12,424 nt of DNA from JBOHRE01 sp050732635. Lineage in GTDB: Bacteria; Gemmatimonadota; Gemmatimonadetes; Longimicrobiales; RSA9. The notes below the pieces were generated by a model that did no database searches, had not been told where the DNA came from, and saw nothing but the letters and a program-made list of their open reading frames with translations. Positions 6,301 through 12,424 of the stretch are shown piece after piece. The translations under genes and the position numbers were made by a program. The first letter of the stretch is position 1. Every line of letters starts with the position of its first letter. The stretch lies in assembly GCA_050732635.1 (NCBI GenBank), contig JBOHRE010000090.1, positions 1 to 12,424 on the forward strand, written 5' to 3'.

Positions 6301-6716
6301 TCGCCACCTCCGGCTCGCGTGACGAACTTTGTCTTCACCGGCAGCTTCGCCGCGGCCAGTGCGAAGGCGCGCCGCGCGATGTCCTCCGTGATCCCCTCGA
6401 GCTCGAACATCACTCGCCCCGGCTTGATCACCGCCACCCACAGCTCCGGGTTGCCTTTGCCCTTGCCCATCCGCGTCTCGGCCGGCTTCTTGGTCACCGG
6501 CTTGTCCGGGAAGATGCGAATCCAGACCTTGCCGCCACGCTTGATGTGTCGCGTCATGGCGACACGTGCCGCCTCGATCTGACGCGCCGATACCCAGCCC
6601 GGCTCCAGCGCCTGCAGCCCATAATCGCCGAACGCGACATAGTTCCCCCGCGTCGCCGACCCGCGCGTGCGCCCCTTGAAGCGCTTCCTGAACTTCACCC
6701 TCTTGGGAGCCAGCAT
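6297..6716 (-). CDS. rplP: 50S ribosomal protein L16
   Basis: L16 contacts A-site tRNA and helps organise the peptidyl transferase and 5S rRNA regions. The 139 residues begin MLAPKRVKFRKRFKGRTRG and include GDYGLQALEPGWVSARQIEA (30-49), GGKVWIRIFPDKPVTKKPAE (61-80) and TRMGKGKGNPELWVA (81-95), the loop approaching the catalytic centre. The start at 6716 has no clear Shine-Dalgarno (GGTAGTTAG only). It follows a 77-nt spacer with heptamer repeats and a G-run block, so initiation may differ from neighbours with strong sites. The stop overlaps the rpmC start by four bases. Confidence 0.97.
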   Translation of the reverse strand: MLAPKRVKFRKRFKGRTRGSATRGNYVAFGDYGLQALEPGWVSARQIEAARVAMTRHIKRGGKVWIRIFPDKPVTKKPAETRMGKGKGNPELWVAVIKPGRVMFELEGITEDIARRAFALAAAKLPVKTKFVTRAGGGE

Positions 6717-6724
6717 CTAACTAC

Positions 6725-6779
6725 CGTTCGTGGTTCTTGGTTGGTCGTTGGTGGTTCCCCCGCCCCCGCGCCCGCCCCC
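6725..6779. repeat. Heptamer-period repeat followed by G-quadruplex-type block (rpsC-rplP spacer)
   Basis: On the plus strand, five 7-nt units run 6725-6759: CGTTCGT, GGTTCTT, GGTTGGT, CGTTGGT and GGTTCCC. They pass into a C-run block with runs at 6757-6761, 6763-6767, 6771-6773 and 6775-6779. The transcript therefore carries four G-runs (5, 3, 5, 5) with loops of 1, 3 and 1 nt. The first 11 nt (CGTTCGTGGTT, 6725-6735) recur at 10793-10803. Confidence 0.75.
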
Positions 6780-6783
6780 GCCT

Positions 6784-6805
6784 ACGGGCGCCCTCAGGCG
6801 CCCGT
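6784..6805 (-). other. Perfect hairpin with the rpsC stop codon in its loop
   Basis: Plus-strand 6784-6792 (ACGGGCGCC) is the reverse complement of 6797-6805 (GGCGCCCGT), giving a 9-bp all-matched, almost all G:C stem. The tetraloop reads TGAG in the transcript and contains the rpsC TGA. The G-run block follows within 5 nt on the mRNA. No T-tract follows, so this is not a canonical terminator. Confidence 0.7.
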
Positions 6806-7456
6806 CGAATACGTCCGGCCGCTCCGCCGGTCCTCAATGATTTCGCCCTTGAAGATCCAGACCTTCACGCCGATGGTGCCGAACGTCGTCTTCGCGGTCG
6901 ACAGCGCATAGTCGATGTCCGCGCGCAGCGTGTGCAGTGGCACGCGACCCTCGTGATAGCCTTCGCTGCGCGCGATCTCGGCGCCGCCCAACCGGCCGCC
7001 GCACTGGATCTTGATCCCCTCCGCACCGCCACGCATCGCTCCCTGCACCGCTCGCTTCATGGCGCGTCGGAACGAGATCCGCTGCGTGAGCTGATGCGCC
7101 ACGTTGTCCGCCACCAGCTGCGCGTCCAGCTCTGGCCGCTTGATCTCCTCGACGTTGATCGAGACTTCGCTCTTCGTCAGGTGCGCCAGCTCGTCACGCA
7201 GCTTGTCCACCTCGGCGCCTCGCTTGCCGATCACCACACCCGGTCGCGCCGTATGCACCGTGATCACGATCTTCTGCGGTGTGCGCTCGATCTCGATCTC
7301 GGCCACCGCCGCGTGCTGCAGCCGCGCATGAAGGTACTTACGGATCGTCTCGTCTTCCCTGAGCAGCTCGCCGAAGTTGCGTTCCGCGTACCACCGCGAC
7401 TTCCACGACTTCAGGATGCCGAGCCGGAACCCTACCGGATGTGTCTTCTGTCCCAT
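6794..7456 (-). CDS. rpsC: 30S ribosomal protein S3
   Basis: S3 is at the mRNA entry tunnel of the 30S head and contributes to mRNA unwinding with S4 and S5. The 220 residues start MGQKTHPVGFRLGI. The type II KH domain has VVIGKRGAEVDKL (74-86) with the GxxG loop GKRG at 77-80. The C-terminal domain has RRAMKRAVQGAMRGGAEGIK and CGGRLGGAEIARSE, ending with GTIGVKVWIFKGEI. The start lies 2 nt after the rplV stop, with AAGGAG formed by the last rplV codons. The stop codon sits in the loop of a 9-bp hairpin. Confidence 0.98.
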   Translation of the reverse strand: MGQKTHPVGFRLGILKSWKSRWYAERNFGELLREDETIRKYLHARLQHAAVAEIEIERTPQKIVITVHTARPGVVIGKRGAEVDKLRDELAHLTKSEVSINVEEIKRPELDAQLVADNVAHQLTQRISFRRAMKRAVQGAMRGGAEGIKIQCGGRLGGAEIARSEGYHEGRVPLHTLRADIDYALSTAKTTFGTIGVKVWIFKGEIIEDRRSGRTYSTGA

Positions 7457-7458
7457 GC

Positions 7459-7809
7459 CTACTCCTTGCGGTCCACGACGACGACGACGTGGCTCGTCGG
7501 TTTGTTGATGGGCGCCGCACGCCCCATCGCCGCCGCACGCCAGCGCTTCAGTCGCGGACCTTCGTTGACGTACGCCTCTTTCACGTACAGCTCATCGACG
7601 TCGACCGTCTCGTTCTGCGTGTCGGCCTTGTCGCGCGCATTGGCGACAGCCGAGCGCAGCGTCTTGTCGAAATCGATCGCCGCCCGCTTCTTCGAGTACT
7701 GCAGCAGCGCGTACGCCTCGTTCACGGTCTTGCCGCGGATCAGATCCGCGACCAGCCGCATTTTCCGCGGACTCTGTCGGATGTATTTGCTGATCGCTCG
7801 CGCTTCCAT
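7459..7809 (-). CDS. rplV: 50S ribosomal protein L22
   Basis: L22 binds all domains of 23S rRNA, and its long beta hairpin lines the exit tunnel near the L4 constriction, where macrolide resistance changes occur. The 116 residues begin MEARAISKYIRQSPRKMRLV. RGKTVNEAYALLQY is at 25-38, and the tunnel hairpin runs through about 82-104 (NEGPRLKRWRAAAMGRAAP then INKPTSH), followed by VVVVVDRKE. The ATG at 7809 has GAGGGA upstream and lies 14 nt from the rpsS stop. The frame is open for a further 127 codons upstream, but that part overlaps rpsS and looks nothing like L22. Confidence 0.97.
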   Translation of the reverse strand: MEARAISKYIRQSPRKMRLVADLIRGKTVNEAYALLQYSKKRAAIDFDKTLRSAVANARDKADTQNETVDVDELYVKEAYVNEGPRLKRWRAAAMGRAAPINKPTSHVVVVVDRKE

Positions 7810-7823
7810 GATCGCTTCCCTCG

Positions 7824-8114
7824 TCAGCTCACCCGCGCCCGCTTGTCCGCGGCGAGCTTGCCACCGTGACCCCGGAACAGACGCGTCGGCGCGAACTCGC
7901 CCAGCTTGTGGCCCACCATGTTCTCCGAGATGTACACCGGGATGAACTTGTTTCCGTTGTGCACCGCCAGCGTGTGCCCGACGAAGTCGGGCGAGATCGT
8001 CGACGCACGCGCCCACGTTTTCACCACGCGCTTGTCGTTGCGCGAGTTCATCTCCTGGATGCGCTGCAGGAGCTTCGCATCGATGTAAGGGCCCTTCTTT
8101 ACCGATCTCGACAT
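7824..8114 (-). CDS. rpsS: 30S ribosomal protein S19
   Basis: S19 forms a complex with S13 in the 30S head and makes intersubunit bridge contacts. The 96 residues begin MSRSVKKGPYIDAKLL, and the long family signature occupies 58-83, including VYISENMVGHKLGEFAPTR and FRGHGG. Length is typical (about 92-95). The start at 8114 follows a CAGGGACCAGAG stretch made by the repeat-like spacer, giving a modest ribosome binding site. Confidence 0.98.
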   Translation of the reverse strand: MSRSVKKGPYIDAKLLQRIQEMNSRNDKRVVKTWARASTISPDFVGHTLAVHNGNKFIPVYISENMVGHKLGEFAPTRLFRGHGGKLAADKRARVS

Positions 8115-8117
8115 CTC

Positions 8118-8167
8118 TGGTCCCTGCTCCCGTGGTCCCTTGTGCCTGGTCCCTGGTTCGTGGCCCG
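8118..8167. repeat. TGGTCCC-type heptamer-period repeat in the rplB-rpsS spacer
   Basis: On the plus strand, 7-nt units begin at 8118 (TGGTCCC), 8125 (TGCTCCC), 8133 (TGGTCCC, after one extra G), 8140 (TTGTGCC), 8147 (TGGTCCC), 8154 (TGGTTCG) and 8161 (TGGCCCG). The unit differs from the ACCATCA family but shares its 7-nt period and the TTCGTGG word. On the mRNA it supplies the GGGA motif ahead of rpsS. Confidence 0.7.
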
Positions 8168-8184
8168 CCCTTCACGGGCCACGA
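8158..8184 (-). other. Ten-bp hairpin downstream of rplB
   Basis: Plus-strand 8158-8167 (TCGTGGCCCG) is the exact reverse complement of 8175-8184 (CGGGCCACGA), with a 7-nt loop at 8168-8174. It lies about 15 nt after the rplB stop. The 3' side on the transcript is GC-rich repeat with no T-tract, so a canonical intrinsic terminator is unlikely. Confidence 0.65.
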
Positions 8185-8199
8185 CACCACTGACCGCGT

Positions 8200-9039
8200 C
8201 TACTGCGTTGCCTTGCCGCGGCGACGACCTCGCACCACGTACTTGGTCGACTTCTTCTTCGACTTGCGCGTCTTCTTGCCTTCCGGCTTGCCCCAGGGCG
8301 AGGTGGGCGGGCGGCCGCCCGAGCTGCGGCCCTCGCCGCCGCCCAGCGGGTGATCGACCGGGTTCATGGCGACGCCTCGCACATGCGGCCGCACACCACG
8401 CCAGCGCTTCGCGCCAGCCTTGCCCAGCACCTGGAGCTCATGGTCGACATTGCCGACCTGGCCGATCGTCGCGACGCACTCCTTGCGCACCATGCGCACC
8501 TCGGTCGACGGCAGGCGCAGCGTAACGAAGTCGCCTTCCTTGGCGACGACCTGCGCAGCCGCACCGGCCGAGCGCACGATCTGGCCGCCGCGGCCGATCT
8601 TCAGCTCGACATTGTGCACGACCGTGCCGAGCGGCACCTCGGCCAACGGCATGGCATTGCCGATCCGCACGTCCGAGCCGGGGCCACTCACCACCGTGGC
8701 GCCGACCTCCAGCCCGCGCGGATGCAGGATGTAGCGCTTGTCGCCGTCCGCGTAATGGATCAGCGCGATATTGGCCGAGCGGTTGGGATCGTATTCGACC
8801 GCCACCGCCGTGCCCGGCACGCCGTGCTTGTCCCGCTTGAAGTCGATGCGCCGGTACTTCCGCTTGTGGCCGCCACCGCGCCGCCGCGAGGTGATGTGGC
8901 CGGAGTGGTTGCGCCCGCCGCTCTTCGACAACGGCTCGAGCAACGTGCGCTCCGGCTCCGTCTTCGTCACCTCGTCGAACGCCGCGATCGAGCGGAACCG
9001 CGTGCCCGGCGTGACCGGCCTGAACTTTTTGATCGGCAT
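8200..9039 (-). CDS. rplB: 50S ribosomal protein L2
   Basis: L2 is among the most conserved ribosomal proteins, needed for subunit association and peptidyl transfer. The 279 residues (usual 272-278) show MPIKKFRPVTPGTR, GGRNHSGHITSRRRGGGHKR (41-60), HYADGDKRYILHP (95-107), GQIVRSAGAAAQVVAKEGD (152-170) and MNPVDHPLGGGEGR (225-238). The catalytic-region first His (H230, the E. coli His229 equivalent in mature numbering) is kept. The second His of HPH is replaced by Leu232. The C-terminus is basic (KKTRKSKKKSTKYVVRGRRR). The start at 9039 is preceded by TGAGGT, after a 99-nt heptamer-repeat spacer. Confidence 0.98.
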   Translation of the reverse strand: MPIKKFRPVTPGTRFRSIAAFDEVTKTEPERTLLEPLSKSGGRNHSGHITSRRRGGGHKRKYRRIDFKRDKHGVPGTAVAVEYDPNRSANIALIHYADGDKRYILHPRGLEVGATVVSGPGSDVRIGNAMPLAEVPLGTVVHNVELKIGRGGQIVRSAGAAAQVVAKEGDFVTLRLPSTEVRMVRKECVATIGQVGNVDHELQVLGKAGAKRWRGVRPHVRGVAMNPVDHPLGGGEGRSSGGRPPTSPWGKPEGKKTRKSKKKSTKYVVRGRRRGKATQ

Positions 9040-9060
9040 CGTACCTCAGCTCACTCTCAA

Positions 9061-9137
9061 ACCATCAACCATCGACCATCAACCATCGACCATCAACCAT
9101 CAACCATCAACCATCAACCATCGACCATCAACCGCCG
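9061..9137. repeat. Longest heptamer tandem array, rplW-rplB spacer
   Basis: Ten contiguous plus-strand units at 9061-9130: ACCATCA seven times and ACCATCG three times. A decayed eleventh unit, ACCGCCG, is at 9131-9137. The array begins 1 nt after the rplW stop on the transcript and takes up most of the 99-nt spacer. Because 7 is not a multiple of 3, the TGATGGT transcript strand places a TGA in every reading frame. Confidence 0.95.
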
Positions 9138-9138
9138 T

Positions 9139-9429
9139 TCAGATCCCCTCGTAGACATCGATCCGCTCGCCTTCGGCCAGCTTCACGATCGCCTTCTTGA
9201 AGGCCGGTCGCTTACCGACCGAGCGGCCGACTCGCCGCCACTTGCCGCGATAATTCATCGTGCGGACTGCCGCGACCTCGACATTGAACAACTGCTTGAT
9301 GGCATTGCCGATCTCGATCTTGTTCGCATCCCGCGCAACGATGAACGCGTAGGCATTCCGCTCTTCGGCCAGGTTGGTCGACTGCTCCGTGACGATTGGG
9401 CGGATGATCACCTCGCGCGCGCTACGCAT
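9139..9429 (-). CDS. rplW: 50S ribosomal protein L23
   Basis: L23 surrounds the tunnel exit and is the docking site for trigger factor and SRP. The 96 residues begin MRSAREVIIRPIVTEQS and include NAYAFIVARDANKIEIGNAI (25-44), LFNVEVAAVRTMNYRGK (47-63) and GRSVGKRPAFKKAIVKL (68-84), all typical. The start at 9429 has GGAGGTGG ideally placed and overlaps the rplD stop by 8 nt, favouring coupled translation. A longer frame to 9498 lies inside rplD and is not conserved. Confidence 0.97.
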   Translation of the reverse strand: MRSAREVIIRPIVTEQSTNLAEERNAYAFIVARDANKIEIGNAIKQLFNVEVAAVRTMNYRGKWRRVGRSVGKRPAFKKAIVKLAEGERIDVYEGI

Positions 9430-10048
9430 GCGCCACCTCCGCGGCGCGCTCCAGCGCGCTGACCTCGAGCACGATCGAGTCCGCCCACAGCAGGTCATAG
9501 GCCGACTCCTCGCCGAACGGCCGCACCACCACGCCCGCCAGATTGCGCGACGAGAGGTGGATCGACTCCCTCACGCCGTCGGTCAGGATCAGGACGTTGC
9601 CCGACACGTCCAGCTTGTCCAGCAGACCGACGATCAGCTTCGTCTTCGGCTCGGCCAGCGGGAACGCGTCCAGCAGCACGATCGCGCCGTCCTGTGCCCG
9701 CGCATTGAACGCCGATCGCCGCGCCAGCCACTTCACCTTGCGCGGCACCTTCTGCGTGAAGTTCCGGTTCGGCCGCGGCCCGAACACGCTGCCGCCGCCG
9801 CGCCACTGCGCCGAACGCGTCGACCCCTGTCTGGACCGGCCCGTGCCCTTCTGCCGCCAGGGCTTGCGGCTGCCGCCCGCTACCTGCGCGCGCGTCTTGG
9901 TGCTCGCTGTCGCCTGGCGCTGATTCGACATCATCGCCTTCACCGTCTGCCACATCGCAGGCTGGTGTACGACGCCGTCGAACAGCGCTTCCGGCAGCTC
10001 GCGCTCGCCGCTCTTCTCACCTTCGGTCGTGAAGACCGGAGCCTTCAT
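9422..10048 (-). CDS. rplD: 50S ribosomal protein L4
   Basis: L4 is an early 50S assembly protein whose loop narrows the exit tunnel. In E. coli it also represses its own S10 operon at transcription and translation. The 208 residues contain the tunnel loop with RKPWRQKGTGRSRQGSTRSA (61-80) and QWRGGGSVFGPRP. K67 (RQKG) lies in the segment where macrolide-resistance changes map in E. coli. The C-terminal Rossmann-like part has NVLILTDG and LSSRNLAGVVV. ATG 10048 (MKAPVF) is chosen, with GAGGG upstream. An in-frame start at 10081 lies in the heptamer repeat and adds unconserved residues. Confidence 0.96.
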   Translation of the reverse strand: MKAPVFTTEGEKSGERELPEALFDGVVHQPAMWQTVKAMMSNQRQATASTKTRAQVAGGSRKPWRQKGTGRSRQGSTRSAQWRGGGSVFGPRPNRNFTQKVPRKVKWLARRSAFNARAQDGAIVLLDAFPLAEPKTKLIVGLLDKLDVSGNVLILTDGVRESIHLSSRNLAGVVVRPFGEESAYDLLWADSIVLEVSALERAAEVAHA

Positions 10049-10073
10049 GGTCGCCCTCGTCTCGATCGCTCCA

Positions 10074-10094
10074 ACCATCAACCATCAACCATCA
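10074..10094. repeat. Three-unit heptamer repeat, rplC-rplD spacer
   Basis: Three perfect ACCATCA units on the plus strand, in the 58-nt gap between the rplC stop (10107) and the rplD start (10048). Same unit and orientation as the arrays at 3080 and 9061. Confidence 0.9.
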
Positions 10095-10106
10095 ACTACG
10101 CCTCAG

Positions 10107-10724
10107 CTACTTCCGGATGAACACCACGCTGTTGCGCGCACCAGGTACCGGGCCGCGCACGAACAGCAGGTTCCTGTCCGCATCCACTCTGACCACGCGC
10201 ACGCTGCGCAGCGTCTGACGGGCCGCTCCCATGTGGCCCGGCAGCTTCTTGCCCTTGATCACGCGCGACGGGTTCGTGCCCGGTCCCAGCGTGCCCGGAT
10301 TTCTCGATCGCGGATGGCCGTGCGAGCCGGGCCGCCCGGTGAAGCCGTGGCGCTTGACCACACCCTGGAAGCCGCGCCCCTTGGTCGTCCCGGTCACGAT
10401 GACCGTGTCGCCGTCGGCGAACTGATCGACGCCCAGCTGCTGGCCAACCTCGACACTGGCATCCGCCGCCAGCGGAAACTCGCGCAGCCGGCGCGGCGCG
10501 TAATCGAGCCCCGCCTTGGCTGCATGCCCCTTCTCGGCCTTGCTCCCGCGCGCGTCCTTCTTCCGTCCCCAGCCGAGCTGCAACGCCGCGTAGCCGTCCT
10601 GCTCCACGTTCTTCACCTGCGTCACCGTGCAGGGCTCCGCCTCGATGACCGTCACCGGCACCACCGCGCCGGCCTCATCGAAGATCTGGGTCATGCCCAG
10701 CTTGCGCCCGATTATCGCTGCCAT
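10107..10724 (-). CDS. rplC: 50S ribosomal protein L3
   Basis: L3 is one of the two proteins that start 50S assembly, and its loop reaches the peptidyl transferase centre. The 205 residues begin MAAIIGRKLGMTQIFDEAG. The central part has VTGTTKGRGFQGVVKRHGF (110-128), then GRPGSHGHPRSRNPGTLGPG (130-149) and RVIKGKKLPGHMGAARQT (154-171), the extended loop. The end is NLLFVRGPVPGARNSVVFIRK. The start at 10724 has GGCGAGG upstream and follows the 149-nt spacer that carries the inverted heptamer repeat. Confidence 0.98.
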   Translation of the reverse strand: MAAIIGRKLGMTQIFDEAGAVVPVTVIEAEPCTVTQVKNVEQDGYAALQLGWGRKKDARGSKAEKGHAAKAGLDYAPRRLREFPLAADASVEVGQQLGVDQFADGDTVIVTGTTKGRGFQGVVKRHGFTGRPGSHGHPRSRNPGTLGPGTNPSRVIKGKKLPGHMGAARQTLRSVRVVRVDADRNLLFVRGPVPGARNSVVFIRK

Positions 10725-10792
10725 TGGCCTCGCCGTCCGCTCCCGTTACTCGCGCTGCCTGGTGTCCGCTGACCTCTGAGCTGCTCGCCCTG

Positions 10793-10867
10793 CGTTCGTG
10801 GTTGATGGTTGATGGTTGATGGTTGATCGTTCGTAGGTCACCATCAACCATCAACCATCGACTATCG
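10793..10867. repeat. Inverted heptamer repeat, rpsJ-rplC spacer
   Basis: The left arm carries GTTGATG units from 10801 (three perfect, then GTTGATC and GTTCGTA). The right arm carries ACCATCA at 10840 and 10847, then ACCATCG at 10854 and ACTATCG at 10861. Arms 10804-10823 and 10840-10859 are perfect reverse complements over 20 bp around a 16-nt loop. The transcript could form a long hairpin between the S10 and L3 genes. No T-tract follows on either strand. Confidence 0.9.
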
Positions 10868-10873
10868 ACCACT

Positions 10874-11185
10874 TCAGTCCACCTTGATCTCGACGTCGAC
10901 GCCGGCCGGCAAATCCAGCTTGGTCAGCGCGTCGATCGTCTGCGGGCGCGAGTCGATGATCTCGATCACGCGCTTGTGCGTCTTCATCTCGAACTGCTCG
11001 CGGCTCTTCTTGTCGATGTGCGGCGAGCGCAGCACCGTCCAGCGCTGAATGCGCGTCGGCAGCGGGATCGGCCCCGAGATCCGCGCACCGGTCTTCTCCG
11101 CCGTGCGCACGATGTCCGACGCCGTCTGATCGATCACCGCGTGATCGAACGCCTTCAGCCTGATGCGAATCTTGCCGCCCGCCAT
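10874..11185 (-). CDS. rpsJ: 30S ribosomal protein S10
   Basis: S10 belongs to the 30S head; in the free form it also joins NusB in antitermination complexes (NusE). The 103 residues are canonical: KIRIRLKAFDHAVIDQTASD (5-24), GARISGPIPLPTRIQRWTVL (33-52), SPHIDKKSREQFEMKTHKRV (54-73), IDALTKLDLPAGVDVEIKV. The start at 11185 follows the tuf stop by 31 nt without a terminator, with AAGGCGAGG upstream, so tuf and the S10 genes are probably cotranscribed. Confidence 0.98.
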   Translation of the reverse strand: MAGGKIRIRLKAFDHAVIDQTASDIVRTAEKTGARISGPIPLPTRIQRWTVLRSPHIDKKSREQFEMKTHKRVIEIIDSRPQTIDALTKLDLPAGVDVEIKVD

Positions 11186-11216
11186 TGCTCGCCTCGCCTT
11201 CGGTTTCCGGTCCGAC

Positions 11217-12410
<1,194 letters not shown>

Positions 12411-12424
12411 TGGTCCTGTCGGTC

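Noticed and set aside
6737..7945. Plus-strand open frame of about 400 codons across rplP-rpsS
   Set aside because: It is a mirror of rpsC and rplV, has no recognisable domain and shows low-complexity Arg/Ala composition.
7810..8190. N-terminal extension of rplV by 127 codons from a GTG
   Set aside because: It overlaps rpsS entirely and adds no L22-like sequence; ATG 7809 has a good ribosome binding site and gives the family length.
9061..9137. CRISPR array
   Set aside because: Units are 7 nt with no spacers; this is a simple tandem repeat.
8350..9462. Plus-strand frame containing TINHQPS repeats
   Set aside because: The repeat peptide is just the heptamer array read on the stop-free strand; the rest is antisense to rplB and rplW.
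10798..10865. Intrinsic transcription terminator after rpsJ
   Set aside because: The stem is long but neither strand has a following T-tract, and the operon clearly continues with rplC.

Overview
The window is a continuous ribosomal-protein and translation operon read entirely on the minus strand. In transcription order it runs tuf, rpsJ, rplC, rplD, rplW, rplB, rpsS, rplV, rpsC, rplP, rpmC, rpsQ, rplN, rplX, rplE, rpsN, rpsH, rplF, rplR, rpsE, rpmD, rplO, secY. This is the classic bacterial order: the end of the str cluster (tuf), then the S10 cluster, then the spc cluster. All 23 genes are intact except secY, whose last codon is cut by the left edge. No gene is missing from or inserted into the canonical order, and I see no tRNA, rRNA, IS element, CRISPR array or accessory gene.

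The host is a GC-rich bacterium. Ribosomal protein L2 reads HPLGGGEG where most lineages read HPHGGGEG. As I recall, HPM or HPL variants occur in the Bacteroidota/Chlorobi/Gemmatimonadota side of the tree. With the high GC and the zinc-binding S14, I lean towards Gemmatimonadota or a relative, but this is an inference of modest confidence.

Most gene junctions are extremely tight. There are 4-8 nt overlaps at rplP/rpmC, rplD/rplW and rpsE/rpmD, a zero spacer at rpmD/rplO, and stop codons embedded in the next Shine-Dalgarno sequence. This implies translational coupling. Eight junctions are instead opened by 58-149 nt: rpsJ-rplC, rplC-rplD, rplW-rplB, rplB-rpsS, rpsC-rplP, rplE-rpsN, rpsN-rpsH and rplF-rplR. 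Six of these eight hold degenerate tandem repeats with a 7-nt period: ACCATCA/ACCATCG in four, TGGTCCC-like in one, GGTTCNT-like in one. One tract is a 20-bp perfect inverted repeat. Another runs into a G-quadruplex-type C/G block, and an exact 23-nt copy of part of that block lies inside the unusual C-terminal extension of rplO (L15).

Functionally, the genes encode EF-Tu, the 30S proteins S3, S5, S8, S10, S14, S17 and S19, the 50S proteins L2-L6, L14-L16, L18, L22-L24, L29 and L30, and the SecY channel that receives nascent chains at the ribosome exit tunnel. No new multi-gene system is present. The unexplained material is the heptamer repeats between the genes and their apparent spread into the L15 tail.
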